The notes: generated by a model from the letters alone, not told the origin. DNA of 64,000 nucleotides from Polyangium sp. 6x1 (GCF_029946515.1 NZ_JARZHH010000048.1:29133-93132), one strand, 5' to 3'. Shown: positions 19,621-29,103, numbered from the stretch's first letter. Numbers and translations are program-made.

Positions 19621-20280
19621 ATGCCCAAGCCTGATCCCCGCGTCCTCGCCCGCACCGCTGGCAACTACCTGAAAGAGCACCCCGAGGAGATCGTCCGCGC
19701 CTTGCGCAGCGCCCTCGGCCTGCGCGCGTCCATCCCCATGGATGCCCTGCGTTACCTCGCGCGCGAGTTCGTTCCGGACAACAAGAAAGCCCCGAAGGAC
19801 ATCGTCATCGAGGCCGCGCCGCCCGGCGTTCGTGTCGCCGCGACCGTCGACGCCATGGGCACGCCGCTGCGCGCCTCGCTCGTCCTTCACATCGAGGAGA
19901 TCGACATCTCCTTGACCGAGATGCGCATCGGGGTCCGCATCGAGGGCCTCACGCTCACCGTGCTCGGCGATTCGAGCTCGCCGCTCGCCGGCCTGCTCAA
20001 GTCCGGCGCGCTCGATCTCTCGAAGCCCGGCAACCTCGTCGCCTTCATGCCGAAGCGTCCGCCCATGCTGGTCGAGGCCAAGGACGATCGCCTCACGCTC
20101 GACCTCATGAAGGTGCCCAAGATCGCGGAAAACCCCAAGGTTCGTCGTTACCTTTCGATCGTCCTGCCCGTCGCCTCGGTCCGTGCGATCCGTACCAAGG
20201 ACGATCACCTCGACGTGCACCTCAAGGCAAACATCGGAGGTCTCTCGCAAGCGATCGCTGCGGCGCGGCAAACGGTTTGA
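19621..20280 (+). CDS. Conserved hypothetical beta-rich protein
   Basis: 219 residues, start ATG at 19621. An N-terminal helical segment (LKEHPEEIVRALRSAL) precedes alternating amphipathic strands (IVIEAAPPGVRVAAT, ASLVLHIEEIDISL, RIGVRIEGLTLTVL) and a final VHLKANIGGL strand. The strand pattern recalls lipid-binding tubular folds, but no motif identifies it. No signal peptide. The kinase gene follows after 15 bases, so they are probably co-transcribed. Confidence 0.75.
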   Translation: MPKPDPRVLARTAGNYLKEHPEEIVRALRSALGLRASIPMDALRYLAREFVPDNKKAPKDIVIEAAPPGVRVAATVDAMGTPLRASLVLHIEEIDISLTEMRIGVRIEGLTLTVLGDSSSPLAGLLKSGALDLSKPGNLVAFMPKRPPMLVEAKDDRLTLDLMKVPKIAENPKVRRYLSIVLPVASVRAIRTKDDHLDVHLKANIGGLSQAIAAARQTV

Positions 20281-20295
20281 TACACTGACCCGCGA

Positions 20296-22596
20296 ATGCC
20301 GCCGCCTCCTGGGCAAGACCCGTCCGCGCTCTCCTTCCTGATGCTCGCGGAGATCGCGGCCGGGGAGTCGGCGAAGGTCGATCTCTGCCGCGTGACCCAA
20401 GGCCCCGCCGAGGGTCGCCTCGTCGCCGTCAAGCGCCTGCACCCGCACCTCGCCAGCGATCCCGCGTTCGTCGCCCAGTTCCGCGACGAGATGTGGATGA
20501 CCGCGGCGCTCCGGCACCCGAACGTGGTCGAGGTCGTGGGCTGGGGCAGCGACGATCAGGGCCTCTATCTCGCCGTCGAGCTCGTGCAGGGCGTCTCGCT
20601 CGCGCGGCTCATGAAGACGATCTTCGACACCGGCGAGGCCTTCACCGAGCGGATGGTCGTCTTTCTCGCGCGCCAGATCTGCCGCGGCCTCGGCACCGCG
20701 CATGCCCTGCGCGCGCCGAGCGGCGAGCCCCTGTTCCTCGTCCACCGCGATCTCACGCCCGGCAACGTTCTCTGCTCGTTCCAGGGCGATGTGAAGATCA
20801 CCGACTTCGGCCTCGCCAAGGCCAAGCAACGGCTCACGCGCACGCTCACGGGCATGGTGAAGGGCCAGCTCGAGTACATCTCGCCCGAGCAGGCCACGGG
20901 CAACAACATCGACGCGCGCGCCGACATCTTCTCGCTCGGCGTCATGCTCTTCGAGCTCTTCGCAGCGCGCAGGCCCTGGGTCGCGCCGAACGACATGGAG
21001 CTCGCGCGCATGCTCATGACCGCGCCCCCGGCCGACCTCTTCAAGCTCCGGCCGAGGATCGATCGCGAGCTCGTGAGCATCGTGAGCAAGTGCCTCGAAA
21101 AGGATCCGAAGGCGCGCTTCCAGTCGATCGCCGAGATCCTCGCGCGGCTCGACGAGTGGCTCAGCGCGCACGGGTACATGGAGGAAAACGAGGAGGCGCT
21201 CGGCCGCTTCGTCCGTCGGAACGCGATGCGCCAGATGGCCTGGTTCGAGCGCGTGATCGCCAGCCAGACGCCCGAGGTCAAAAAGCCGAAGCCACGCCCG
21301 CCCACGTTCACCGGGAACTCGGTCGTGGCCCCGCTCCCGAAAGACCCGCCGAACCGGCGAGACTCGCCCCCGCCCACCGAACGTCCGGGCACCAAACGAT
21401 CGGCCGGCCTAGCGCCGAACACCGACGCGAGCGACCTCACCGAGGACACGACTGCGGACGCGAAGGCCACGCCGCCGCGGATCGGCACGCTGCGGAACGC
21501 GCCGCGCATCGCGTCCGGGCGCGGCACGGGCGAGGGCGAGGTCGACTGGGGCGAAGAGGTCCCGACCCTCGTCAAAGGCACGCCCGAGCAGCTCGCGATG
21601 CTGCGCCAGCAGTTCAAGGGGGGCAAACCCTTCGATCCGAAGCTCGTCGCCCCCGACGTCGCCGCCGCGCGCCCCGCGCCCCCGCCCGAGGCCCCCGAGG
21701 AGAAGCGCGCCCCGCAGCCGAGCTTCGCGACCGTCCTCGAGGGCAAACCCGCCGCCGGCCCGGGCCATCGCGACGATCCGCCCGACAGCGAGGAGCTCGA
21801 CGATCCCACCGCGCCCATCGGCGACATGCTGCGCAAGGTCCGCGCCGCGACGGCCGCGCGTGCCATGCCTCCGGCGCCGCCCGGTCAGATCGTCCCCGCC
21901 GATCCGTCCGTGCCCTTGCCGCCCATCACGACCCGGAGCGCGGGATCCGCCCCGCCGCCGCCTCCGGTGGGCGTGGATCCGGCCGCCGAGGAGCGCCTGC
22001 GCAGCGAGGCGGAGCGTCTCTCGATCGAGGCGATGCGCCTCGCCGAGGAGGCGAAGGCCGCGTATGCCCGCGCCGAGCGGAAGGCCGCGCTCGCCAAGGC
22101 CACGAGCGACGCGGCTGCGATCGCCGCGGAGGCGCGGAGGATCGGCAAGGCCCAGGGCGTCGCGGATGGCCTGCGCCGGCTCGAGGTCGCGCTCGCGATG
22201 GAGCGCACGGCCCGCGCGACCGAAGGCGCCGCCGCGCAGACCGTGAGCGCGCCGCCGCCGGGTTTCGGGGCCATGGCCCCGCCGCCGATCCCGCCGCCGG
22301 CGCCGCTCCCGGCCGTTTCGCCGATGCGATCGCCGTCGTCGCCTGCGCTCGCGGGTCCTTCCATTCCTGCGCCGCCGCCGATCCCGCCGGCGCCGCCCGT
22401 GCCGGGTCGTTCGGTGCCGCCGGGCGCGACGCGCTTGCCGGATCGCCATGCCTTGCCCGCGCCCGAGCTCGACCCCGACGCGTTCACCACGCGCTTGCGT
22501 CCGCGCGTGCTCGGTTTGCAGACCCCGGTGCTCATCGCGATCGGCGTCGGCGTGGTCATCGTCTTGCTCGTCGTGATCCTGATCGGCTTCACCTGA
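20296..22596 (+). CDS. Ser/Thr protein kinase with long disordered tail and C-terminal TM anchor
   Basis: The kinase domain occupies about residues 15-290: VAVKRL lysine, HRDLTPGN (about 150), DFGLAK (about 171), ISPEQ. The catalytic loop has Thr where most Ser/Thr kinases have Lys (HRDLKPEN), which may lower activity or change metal or ATP contacts. Residues 330-570 are Pro/Arg-rich, 570-640 form an Ala/Glu/Arg coiled coil, then a Pro-rich linker and a single C-terminal TM helix (744-766). Such a tail-anchored layout leaves all domains cytosolic. Partner unknown. Confidence 0.9.
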   Translation: MPPPPGQDPSALSFLMLAEIAAGESAKVDLCRVTQGPAEGRLVAVKRLHPHLASDPAFVAQFRDEMWMTAALRHPNVVEVVGWGSDDQGLYLAVELVQGVSLARLMKTIFDTGEAFTERMVVFLARQICRGLGTAHALRAPSGEPLFLVHRDLTPGNVLCSFQGDVKITDFGLAKAKQRLTRTLTGMVKGQLEYISPEQATGNNIDARADIFSLGVMLFELFAARRPWVAPNDMELARMLMTAPPADLFKLRPRIDRELVSIVSKCLEKDPKARFQSIAEILARLDEWLSAHGYMEENEEALGRFVRRNAMRQMAWFERVIASQTPEVKKPKPRPPTFTGNSVVAPLPKDPPNRRDSPPPTERPGTKRSAGLAPNTDASDLTEDTTADAKATPPRIGTLRNAPRIASGRGTGEGEVDWGEEVPTLVKGTPEQLAMLRQQFKGGKPFDPKLVAPDVAAARPAPPPEAPEEKRAPQPSFATVLEGKPAAGPGHRDDPPDSEELDDPTAPIGDMLRKVRAATAARAMPPAPPGQIVPADPSVPLPPITTRSAGSAPPPPPVGVDPAAEERLRSEAERLSIEAMRLAEEAKAAYARAERKAALAKATSDAAAIAAEARRIGKAQGVADGLRRLEVALAMERTARATEGAAAQTVSAPPPGFGAMAPPPIPPPAPLPAVSPMRSPSSPALAGPSIPAPPPIPPAPPVPGRSVPPGATRLPDRHALPAPELDPDAFTTRLRPRVLGLQTPVLIAIGVGVVIVLLVVILIGFT

Positions 22597-22660
22597 CGCG
22601 CCGTGGCGCGAGCCTTCCGCGCTTGATCTCGGAAGCGGCCTTTCGCTACCGTGATCCGCG

Positions 22661-24184
22661 ATGAGCAAAGACGAAGAATGGGTCATGATCGCCCTGGACC
22701 CGAAGATGTCGCGCCGTCAGGGGATGCCGCCGCAGCTCCCCATTCCCAAGAGCGAGTTCGAGGGTCTGGCCGACAAGGGCCTGTCCATCGAAAACGCCCG
22801 CAAGTGGATCAAGTCGTTCCTCAACGACTCGCCCGCGGGCAAGGATGGCAACTGGCGCAAGAAGAACAGCCAGCTCGTCTCGGCGCTGGAGGTCTTCCTC
22901 GACAAGGCGCCCTTGCTCGATCGCGCCCAGAAGGGCTTCGCCGAGAACGACTTCGAAAAGGCGCTCTCGGCGCTCAAGCGCATCGCCTCGATGGATCCCG
23001 ACGATCACGCCGCGCGCCTGAACCTCGCCGCGGCGCAGACGGCCCTGCGTGATTACCCGGCCGCGCTGAAGACGTACCAGTCGATCCGCAAGACCTTCGA
23101 GGGCGACGCGGATTATCACGTGGGCCTCGGGCAGGTCCACGCGACCATGAGCAACAAGGACGCGGCGGTCGACGAGTTCGTCCTCGCGCTCGAGGCGCAG
23201 CCCGACTGCCAGCCCGCGCTCGACGCGCTCGCCAAGCTCGGCATCCTCGTGCCCGTCTACGAGAACCCGCGCGACGCGACCTCGCTCACCTACGTGCGCA
23301 GCGACAAGGTCGACGAGTACCTCGTCTCCGTGTGGGACGCCGAGGCGCGCGACGCCGCGTATTACCTCGAGCAGCTCGCGTACCACGAGCGCGAGGCGCG
23401 CCCGATCGTGGTGCTCGCGATCGCCGAGCGCATCATCAAGCTCGGCGACGCCGGTTCCGCCGAGCGCGGCGAGCTCGCGAAGATCGCGGCCCTGCGCGAC
23501 CTCGGCCGGCGGGACGAGGCCCTCGCGGCGGCGAAGGCGTACGTCGAGAAGGCGCAATCGGCGGGCGCGTACGTCGAGCTCGGGCGTTCGCTCGCGGCCG
23601 CGGGCAACGTCGACGAGGCGCGCGCGGCGCTCGACAAGGCGCTCGTGGCGGATCCGGGCGACCTCCTCGCGCTCCAGTACCGCTTCTGGCCCGCGGACGC
23701 GGCCACGAACATCCAGGGCGTCGCGAATGCGATCCCGGCGCTCACGGCGTTCGCCGAGGCGCACCCGAATGCGGTGGGCGCGTGGCGCTCGCTCGCGCGG
23801 GCGAAGATCGCGACGGGCGCGAAGGACGAGGGCATCGACCTCCTCAAGAAGGCCGTCGCGCTTCGCGTTGAGGACGACGACCTCCGCGCCGAGCTCTGGA
23901 CGCAGCTCGGCAACGAGAAGCGATACCAGGAGATCGTCGAGGACGCGGGCAAGCTCGAGAACCTGGCCAAGCGCGACTGGAAGCTCCGCTGGAACGAGGC
24001 GGAGGCCTACCTCGGCCTCGAAAAGAAGATCGAGGCGCGCGGCGCGTTCTCGGCCATCAATTTCGACGATTCGCTGCACGTCGACATCCGCAAGCGCGCC
24101 AAGCGCGCGGTGAAATCGATCGACGAGGGTCTGACCCTCGGCGGCGTGATGTCCAATCCGGAGACGCCCCCGGCGGCGACCTGA
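22661..24184 (+). CDS. TPR-repeat protein
   Basis: 507 residues without signal peptide or TM segment. After a charged N-terminus with a WIKSFL...GNWRKKNS region, several TPR pairs follow (FEKALSALKRIASMDP, YPAALKTYQSIRK, DAAVDEFVLALEAQP, GAYVELGRSLAAAGNVDEARAAL). It is a scaffold-type protein and may act with the kinase encoded 64 bases upstream. Ends in a strong terminator. Confidence 0.8.
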   Translation: MSKDEEWVMIALDPKMSRRQGMPPQLPIPKSEFEGLADKGLSIENARKWIKSFLNDSPAGKDGNWRKKNSQLVSALEVFLDKAPLLDRAQKGFAENDFEKALSALKRIASMDPDDHAARLNLAAAQTALRDYPAALKTYQSIRKTFEGDADYHVGLGQVHATMSNKDAAVDEFVLALEAQPDCQPALDALAKLGILVPVYENPRDATSLTYVRSDKVDEYLVSVWDAEARDAAYYLEQLAYHEREARPIVVLAIAERIIKLGDAGSAERGELAKIAALRDLGRRDEALAAAKAYVEKAQSAGAYVELGRSLAAAGNVDEARAALDKALVADPGDLLALQYRFWPADAATNIQGVANAIPALTAFAEAHPNAVGAWRSLARAKIATGAKDEGIDLLKKAVALRVEDDDLRAELWTQLGNEKRYQEIVEDAGKLENLAKRDWKLRWNEAEAYLGLEKKIEARGAFSAINFDDSLHVDIRKRAKRAVKSIDEGLTLGGVMSNPETPPAAT

Positions 24185-24201
24185 CACGACGCGAATACAG
24201 A

Positions 24202-24245
24202 AAAGGCGCGAGGCCCTGCAAAGGGCCCGCGCCTTTTGCTTTTTG
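24202..24245 (+). terminator. Bidirectional intrinsic terminator
   Basis: A 15-bp two-part stem (24202-24210 and 24212-24217 pairing with their complements up to about 24236) is flanked by an A run on the left and a T run on the right, so it can stop the TPR gene and the convergent membrane-protein gene. Confidence 0.85.
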
Positions 24246-24263
24246 GTTCGCTGCCCATGCCCA

Positions 24264-24740
24264 TCACTTGAGCGGGATCTCCTCCTCGGTCATCACCGTC
24301 CCGTAGAGCCCGCCCACGATGGCGCCGAACGCGAGGTGCGCGGCCACGAAGGAGAGGATCCCGAGCCCGCCGTACCTCGACATGAAGAAGCCCGGCGCGG
24401 CCACGAGCTCCGGCACGAGCGGGTGCATCACGCCGACCAGGCCCACGAAGATGCCCGCGAGCACGAGGTGTACGAGCGAGACCTTGAGGCCCGCCGCGAC
24501 GCCTGCGCTCCGCGTGATGGTCTCGAACACGGCGCCGTAGGCGATCCCGATGAGGCCCGAGATCAGGATGGTCACGAGGAACCCGACGAACCAGGACAGG
24601 CTGCTCGGCGCATTGCCGGGCAGCGTGCCGAGGACCTGGGCCATGTCGGCCGAAGCGCCGGCCGCGCGGGCTGCCGCCAGGATCAGCGTCATTGCGGCGC
24701 CGCCGACGATCCCTGCGAAGAATGCTTTCCCGACCTTCAT
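24264..24740 (-). CDS. Four-helix membrane protein, unknown function
   Basis: 158 residues from the ATG at 24740, preceded by AGGAGGG. Four hydrophobic segments are visible (FFAGIVGGAAMTLILAAARA, WFVGFLVTILISGLIGIAYG, LVHLVLAGIFVGLVGV, ILSFVAAHLAFGAIVGGLYG). Glycine-rich helices suggest a small integral membrane protein, but no transporter or enzyme motif is seen. Confidence 0.78.
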   Translation of the reverse strand: MKVGKAFFAGIVGGAAMTLILAAARAAGASADMAQVLGTLPGNAPSSLSWFVGFLVTILISGLIGIAYGAVFETITRSAGVAAGLKVSLVHLVLAGIFVGLVGVMHPLVPELVAAPGFFMSRYGGLGILSFVAAHLAFGAIVGGLYGTVMTEEEIPLK

Positions 24741-24865
24741 GACTACCCTCCTTTTCCCCTTTGGGGGCGCGGGTCGGGCGAGCCGACGGGCGGCCGAACG
24801 GGCGTCCCCGAGCATCCTCGGGCAAACGCGATGCCAGGCGGCCTCGACAGCGCGCGGGAAGGTCA

Positions 24866-24885
24866 TTCCCGATATCAATCGGGAA
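24866..24885. promoter_or_regulatory. Operator-like inverted repeat
   Basis: TTCCCGAT, four bases, ATCGGGAA: a perfect 8-bp inverted repeat in the 276-base spacer upstream of the membrane-protein gene. The form suits a dimeric regulator site, but no regulator gene adjoins it. Confidence 0.35.
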
Positions 24886-25016
24886 GAGCGGACGATGACG
24901 AAGGAAAGGGCAGGGGAGGCGGGAATCGCTGGGACTTCAGGACGATTGCCGTGCGCGCGGGACGCACGTGGGCAGGACGGGCGCATCGCTCCCTGGGCGG
25001 GGCGGGCGCGCCGGGC

Positions 25017-25763
25017 TCATTCGGTGTGGCAGGCGGTGTACGCGCTCGCGCAGAGGGACGCGATGCAATCGTCGCAGGTGGCCTCCACGGAGAAGCCCGA
25101 GCAAAGCGTCGCCTGGCAAGCGTCGGCGCACGTCCCGCACGCGCACTCGTAGTACGCCGAGAAGGCGGTGATCGACGCGTCGCAGATGGGGCCCGAGGAG
25201 GGGCTCAGCGCGTAGCTGTAACAGCTCTGGCAGGTCTCGACGGGGCAATCGAGCGGGTCGGATCCCTCCGCGCAGATCCCGGATCCTTCCGGTTCGTCGC
25301 AGAACCCGTCGCCGGCCGAGGGGCAGGTCGGGATCGCGCAATCCGTCGTGTCGGACCCCGCTGCGCAGAGGCCGTCGCCCTTCGGCGCGGGTTCATTGCA
25401 GACGCCGTTGTTCACGAGGTTGCACGCCGGGGCCGGGTGCAGGCACGAATTGAGATCGGTCTCCTCGGCGAAGCACACCGACTCGTCGTAATCGCCGTCG
25501 CTGCAGGCGGCGTCGTTCGTCAGGCAGGTGAGGTATGTCGAGTATTCCTCTTTGCAATCGGCGTCCGCGGCCTCGTCCTTCTGGTTGACCTTGTCGTCGA
25601 GGCACTCCCCCAGCTCCTCTTCCGGACACTTGTTGCATTCGCAGCGCTGATTGCAGTATTTTTGCTCGGGGGTCTGGGGGTCCTCCGAGCTGCAGGCGGC
25701 GAACAGCGTTGCGGCCGCGAAAAACAGCAGGGTCAAGCCTTTGGCCATGCGCTCGTGGGTCAT
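25017..25763 (-). CDS. Cysteine-rich lipoprotein
   Basis: 248 residues from MTHERMAKG. The lipobox is TLFAAC at the end of a hydrophobic signal. About 34 Cys follow in the mature part. Two successive modules have the spacing NGVC-x(10)-C-x(7)-C and DGFC-x(8)-C-x(6)-C, resembling the Cys-rich repeats common in myxobacterial surface proteins. The final 60 residues add CGTCADAC and CDDCIASLC pairs. Probably a disulfide-bonded outer-membrane or secreted protein. Function unknown. Confidence 0.8.
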   Translation of the reverse strand: MTHERMAKGLTLLFFAAATLFAACSSEDPQTPEQKYCNQRCECNKCPEEELGECLDDKVNQKDEAADADCKEEYSTYLTCLTNDAACSDGDYDESVCFAEETDLNSCLHPAPACNLVNNGVCNEPAPKGDGLCAAGSDTTDCAIPTCPSAGDGFCDEPEGSGICAEGSDPLDCPVETCQSCYSYALSPSSGPICDASITAFSAYYECACGTCADACQATLCSGFSVEATCDDCIASLCASAYTACHTE

Positions 25764-25926
25764 TGGTGCTCCGGCGAATGGGTTGGGGGCGCCGCGCGCC
25801 GGCGCCACGAAAGAAAGGTGCGGCCTACGCGTGCTGGCGAAGACCTTTGTGAACGCTATCACGGCCCCCGCCGCGCGTCCAGGGCGGCAGGGGCCTCCCG
25901 CGTTCGCTCGGAGAATCGCGCGCCGC

Positions 25927-27345
25927 TCAGCGCCGGGGCTCTGGCTCGGTCCGGGCGGCCTTGGGGCTCGTCTCCGTGATGAGGCGCGCGCCGCGCTCGT
26001 ACGTCACGTAGGAAAAGGCCCAATCGAAGAGCACGAGGAGCCGATTCCGGAACCCGATCAGGAAAAATACGTGAATCAGGAGCCACGCGAGCCACGCGAC
26101 GAAGCCCGAGAGCTCGATGCGCCCGAGATCCGCCACGGCCGCGTTGCGCCCGATCGTCGCGAGCGTGCCCTTGTCGCGGTAACGGAAAGGCAGCCGCGCA
26201 TCGCCTCGGAGCGACCGCACGATGTTCTTCGCGGTATGCTTCGCCTCCTGGATCGCCGCGGGCGCGAGGCCCGGCACGGGCGATCCGTCCTGCTCCAGTG
26301 CGGCGAGGTCGCCGATCACGAAGACCTCCGGATGCCCGGGCACCGACAGATCCGGCGAAACCTTCACGCGCCCGGCGCGATCGAGCGGCGCGCCGAGGGA
26401 TTGCCCGAGCGGCGACGCCTTCACGCCCGCGGCCCAGAGCACCGTCTTCGCGGCGATTCGCTCCTCGCCGATCAGCACGCCTTCCGGGTCGATGCCCGTC
26501 ACCCGCGCGTCCGTGCGCACCTCCACCCCGAGCCGCTGGAGCTGCCGCTTCGCGCGCGCCGAGAGCAGCTCCGAATACGTCGGCAGCACGCGATCGATCC
26601 CCTCGACGAGCACGATCCGCGCGGCCGTCGGATCGATCACCCGGAAATCGTTCGCCACCGTATGATGAGCGACCTCGGCCAGCGTCCCGGCGAGCTCCAC
26701 GCCCGTCGGTCCTCCGCCCACGATCACGAACGTCAGCCATGCGGCGCGCTCCTCGGGCGTGGGCGCGCAGCACTCGGCCTTCTCGAATGCGAGCAGCACG
26801 CGGCGTCGGATCTCCAGCGCGTCCTCGAGGCTCTTCAGCCCCGGGGCCATGGGCGCCCATTCGTCGTGCCCGAAATACGAGTGGCTCGCGCCGGTCGCGA
26901 GGATGAGGTAATCGTATCCGAATGTCCCGGCCGACGAGGTCACGGTTCGCTCTTTCGCATCGATGCCCGTGACCTCGCCGAGGAGCACCTGCACGTTTCG
27001 TTGATCGCGCAGCACGCGCCGGATCGGCGCGGCGATCTCGGCCGGATTCAGGCCTGCGGTCGCGACCTGATAAAGCAGCGGTTGAAAGAGGTGGTGGTTC
27101 TTGCGGTCGAGCAGGGTGATGCGCACGGGCGCGTGGCGCAGGGCCTTGGCGGCGTAGAGCCCGCCGAAGCCGCCGCCCACGATGACCACGTGGGGCAGGT
27201 GCAGCGGCTCCTTGCGTGCTTTGGGGGTACGGCCGGGCTCTCCGAACGTGATGGGGCTGCCGCGCTCGTCCGCGCGGCGCTGTGCGATTCGCGCGCTACG
27301 CGGCGTTGGCTCCGGCCTCCTCGCTCGCCCTGTCGGACCTCTCAT
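25927..27345 (-). CDS. ndh: Type II NADH dehydrogenase (NDH-2)
   Basis: FAD-dependent, non-proton-pumping NADH:quinone oxidoreductase at the membrane surface. The FAD motif VVIVGGGFGGLYAAKAL and the NADH motif TFVIVGGGPTGVELAGTL are intact, as are QPLLYQVATAGL, the FAD-contact VFVIGDLA and the quinone-side AAIQEAKHTAKNI. A C-terminal amphipathic/hydrophobic stretch (FVAWLAWLLIHVFFLIGF) is the membrane anchor typical of this class. The first 45 or so residues are Arg/Pro-rich and probably not all translated. A later non-ATG start near LHLPHV is possible. Confidence 0.92.
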   Translation of the reverse strand: MRGPTGRARRPEPTPRSARIAQRRADERGSPITFGEPGRTPKARKEPLHLPHVVIVGGGFGGLYAAKALRHAPVRITLLDRKNHHLFQPLLYQVATAGLNPAEIAAPIRRVLRDQRNVQVLLGEVTGIDAKERTVTSSAGTFGYDYLILATGASHSYFGHDEWAPMAPGLKSLEDALEIRRRVLLAFEKAECCAPTPEERAAWLTFVIVGGGPTGVELAGTLAEVAHHTVANDFRVIDPTAARIVLVEGIDRVLPTYSELLSARAKRQLQRLGVEVRTDARVTGIDPEGVLIGEERIAAKTVLWAAGVKASPLGQSLGAPLDRAGRVKVSPDLSVPGHPEVFVIGDLAALEQDGSPVPGLAPAAIQEAKHTAKNIVRSLRGDARLPFRYRDKGTLATIGRNAAVADLGRIELSGFVAWLAWLLIHVFFLIGFRNRLLVLFDWAFSYVTYERGARLITETSPKAARTEPEPRR

Positions 27346-27420
27346 GCCCGGGGCGATGCAATCGTCGGTCCAGCCGAGGTGGTGGGAGGGTGGCTGGGGC
27401 CGAGCGGGCGTCCGGGGCCC

Positions 27421-27921
27421 TCAGGTGTGGGTCTTGATCCAGTCGTTCATGAAGACGGCGCTGTCGCCCCAGCCGTCGCGGAGCTGTTTCTCGGTGGAGC
27501 TCTCGATGAGGCCTCCGATGCCGAAGACCTTGGCCTCGATGGTGATCTCGGCGATGCGACGGACCTTCTTATCGCCGACGGGCTCGATACGCATCGTGCC
27601 TTCGTTGCGCACCTTGTCGGCCATGGTGGAGGGGATCAACTTCCAGCGCCAGACCTTGGTGGCCTTGTCGAAACTGCCTTCTTCCGTGTAGCTGAAGCCC
27701 GAGCCGAGCAACTTGGCGACCGGGGCGGGGACGTCCATCTTGGGTTGTCCGGCGACCTTTCGGCTCATCCGGGTATCGGTCTCCGTCTGTTCGAGGATGT
27801 CGAACCTCGGGAAGCTGAGGCGATCCCTGTAGAGCTTCTCGTTGAAGGCCTTGTCGAAGAAGATCTTCCAGAAGGTCTCCTCGTCGCAGTTGATCTCGTG
27901 CGTGACGGTGAACTTGCCCAT
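27421..27921 (-). CDS. DUF2505 family protein (SRPBCC-like fold)
   Basis: 166 residues beginning MGKFTVTHEINCDEETFWKIFFD, the N-terminal pattern of DUF2505, whose members have a START/SRPBCC hydrophobic-cavity fold. The C-terminal helix (EKQLRDGWGDSAVFMNDWI) is also typical. A small-lipid ligand is plausible but unproven. It lies 75 bases upstream of ndh on the same strand. Confidence 0.85.
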   Translation of the reverse strand: MGKFTVTHEINCDEETFWKIFFDKAFNEKLYRDRLSFPRFDILEQTETDTRMSRKVAGQPKMDVPAPVAKLLGSGFSYTEEGSFDKATKVWRWKLIPSTMADKVRNEGTMRIEPVGDKKVRRIAEITIEAKVFGIGGLIESSTEKQLRDGWGDSAVFMNDWIKTHT

Positions 27922-28462
27922 GACGTCTCCTGGTTATTTGCCCGGGGCCGATCTCTCGCGCCGTCTGGGGCTTCGTGGGCCACCGGGGCTGGGAAGGGCG
28001 GCGACTCTACCAGCGAGGGCCGTCGTTCCATAGCCTCCCGATGACGGCACTTTGCTGGCCGCCCTGGACGGTCTCCGCCCGTGGCATCCGCGATGCAGAG
28101 CGTCATGGGGCCTTGGTTCGGGTGCGCATCTCGTGCTCGGCGCGTGTCCGGGGCGGGGCCCGAACGAAAATGAGATAAGCGGGAACTTTTTTGTTGCAAA
28201 GTCGATCCGAGACGAGTATCTCTCGCCGGAGAGTTTTTACATGTTGATCCGCCCTGCGACCGACCGAAACCACGAACGAGCCCTGCTGACGGCAGCAGGG
28301 GTCGCGTGCGTGGCCTTCGGTCGACTGCAGAGCGCGGGACATCTTGCGCCCAAGTCCGGCAAAACCGAGTCGTTTCGCGCGTATACGCTTCGTGATTCGC
28401 GGCAGCTCGGCAACCCGGAGGGGGGCACGTAGGCGGTAGAGCAAGCGTCATTCTGACGACTG
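27922..28462. other. Spacer before the tRNA array
   Basis: No convincing gene. Open frames exist on both strands but overlap one another and show no domain. Near the right end (28428-28460) a stretch with CGTAG, GGCGGTAGAGCA and a small CGTC/GACG hairpin looks like a decayed tRNA D-arm and anticodon arm. Confidence 0.35.
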
Positions 28463-28504
28463 CGAAGGCCGCCTCGGGAGATCCCAGGCGGCCTTCGGCG
28501 TTTT
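28463..28504 (+). terminator. Intrinsic terminator at the left edge of the tRNA array
   Basis: Perfect 11-bp stem (28463-28473 with 28487-28497) then GCGTTTT. Its stem core GGCCGCC/GGCGGCC is shared with the terminators at 29491 and 29944 that follow the tRNA-Gln modules, so it may be the relic of another module. Confidence 0.75.
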
Positions 28505-28834
28505 AGGCCTTCTCCTCGGCGAATTTGATGCCGTGGGGGTGGTGGAAGGGGAGCGTTTGTCCTCGAATGGGCCTCGTATTGGGGCCCTTTGCGGGGAGAG
28601 GTGTATCGAGCGGGGCTATCTTGGGTCCTTTGCGTCTCGCGGAGCGGGGCGTGGGGGTGCCTTCTTGGGCCTCGCTTGGAAGAACGATCGTGAGGGCGCG
28701 TGATGCGCTCCGGGGCAGGCGTGTATCGATTGCATTGGCATCGAGGGCGCGCGCGTGCCGGGGCCGTGGTGTGTCTTCGGCGGGGATCGCATTGATTTGG
28801 ATGCGATGAGGCCCGAGGTGTATTCGCAGCATGC
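28505..28834. other. Spacer without assigned gene
   Basis: About 330 bases rich in G on the plus strand, with overlapping open frames on both strands of low-complexity composition. I see no domain, RBS or RNA fold I can support. Confidence 0.3.
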
Positions 28835-28908
28835 GGATCCGTAGTCTCAATGGGTAGAGCAGCCGCCTTTTAAGCGGAAGTGTGGAGGTTCGAGCCCTCC
28901 CGGATCCA
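28835..28908 (+). tRNA. tRNA-Lys(TTT), atypical D-arm
   Basis: Acceptor GGATCCG/CGGATCC, anticodon loop CTTTTAA (anticodon TTT), T-arm GGAGG-TTCGAGC-CCTCC, discriminator A. The D-stem reads GTCTC instead of GCTC, one extra base, and the 27-43 pair is mismatched. The T-arm and acceptor match the two tRNA-Gln genes downstream, so this gene may be part of a duplication series or decaying. Confidence 0.8.
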
Positions 28909-28967
28909 CCTCCTTATATAGAGAGAAAGCTGGGCGATCCATTTCGAAGCGAACGGGGTTGAAGAGA

Positions 28968-28988
28968 GACGAAAATAAAATCGACGGG
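28968..28988 (+). repeat. Module repeat, copy 1
   Basis: GACGAAAATAAAATCGACGGG, an AT-rich motif that follows the tRNA-Lys(TTT) gene and recurs at 29209-29229 and 29674-29691 after the two tRNA-Gln genes. Similar GTCGAAATGGATGTA-like sequence lies 40-50 bases downstream in each copy. Confidence 0.7.
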
Positions 28989-29103
28989 CCATCAAAACAT
29001 TTCCTTGCCTCGAGTGTCGAAATGGATGTAAAGCACAAGGCGAGGGGAAGGGACAGGGGAGCGGGCGCAGCGCGTGAGGCGCGCGCAATGGCCTCTCTCG
29101 AGT

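Noticed and set aside
28503..28850. Open frame of 115 codons on the minus strand before the array
   Set aside because: Pro/Arg/Thr-rich, no RBS or domain, and a similar-sized frame overlaps it on the other strand.
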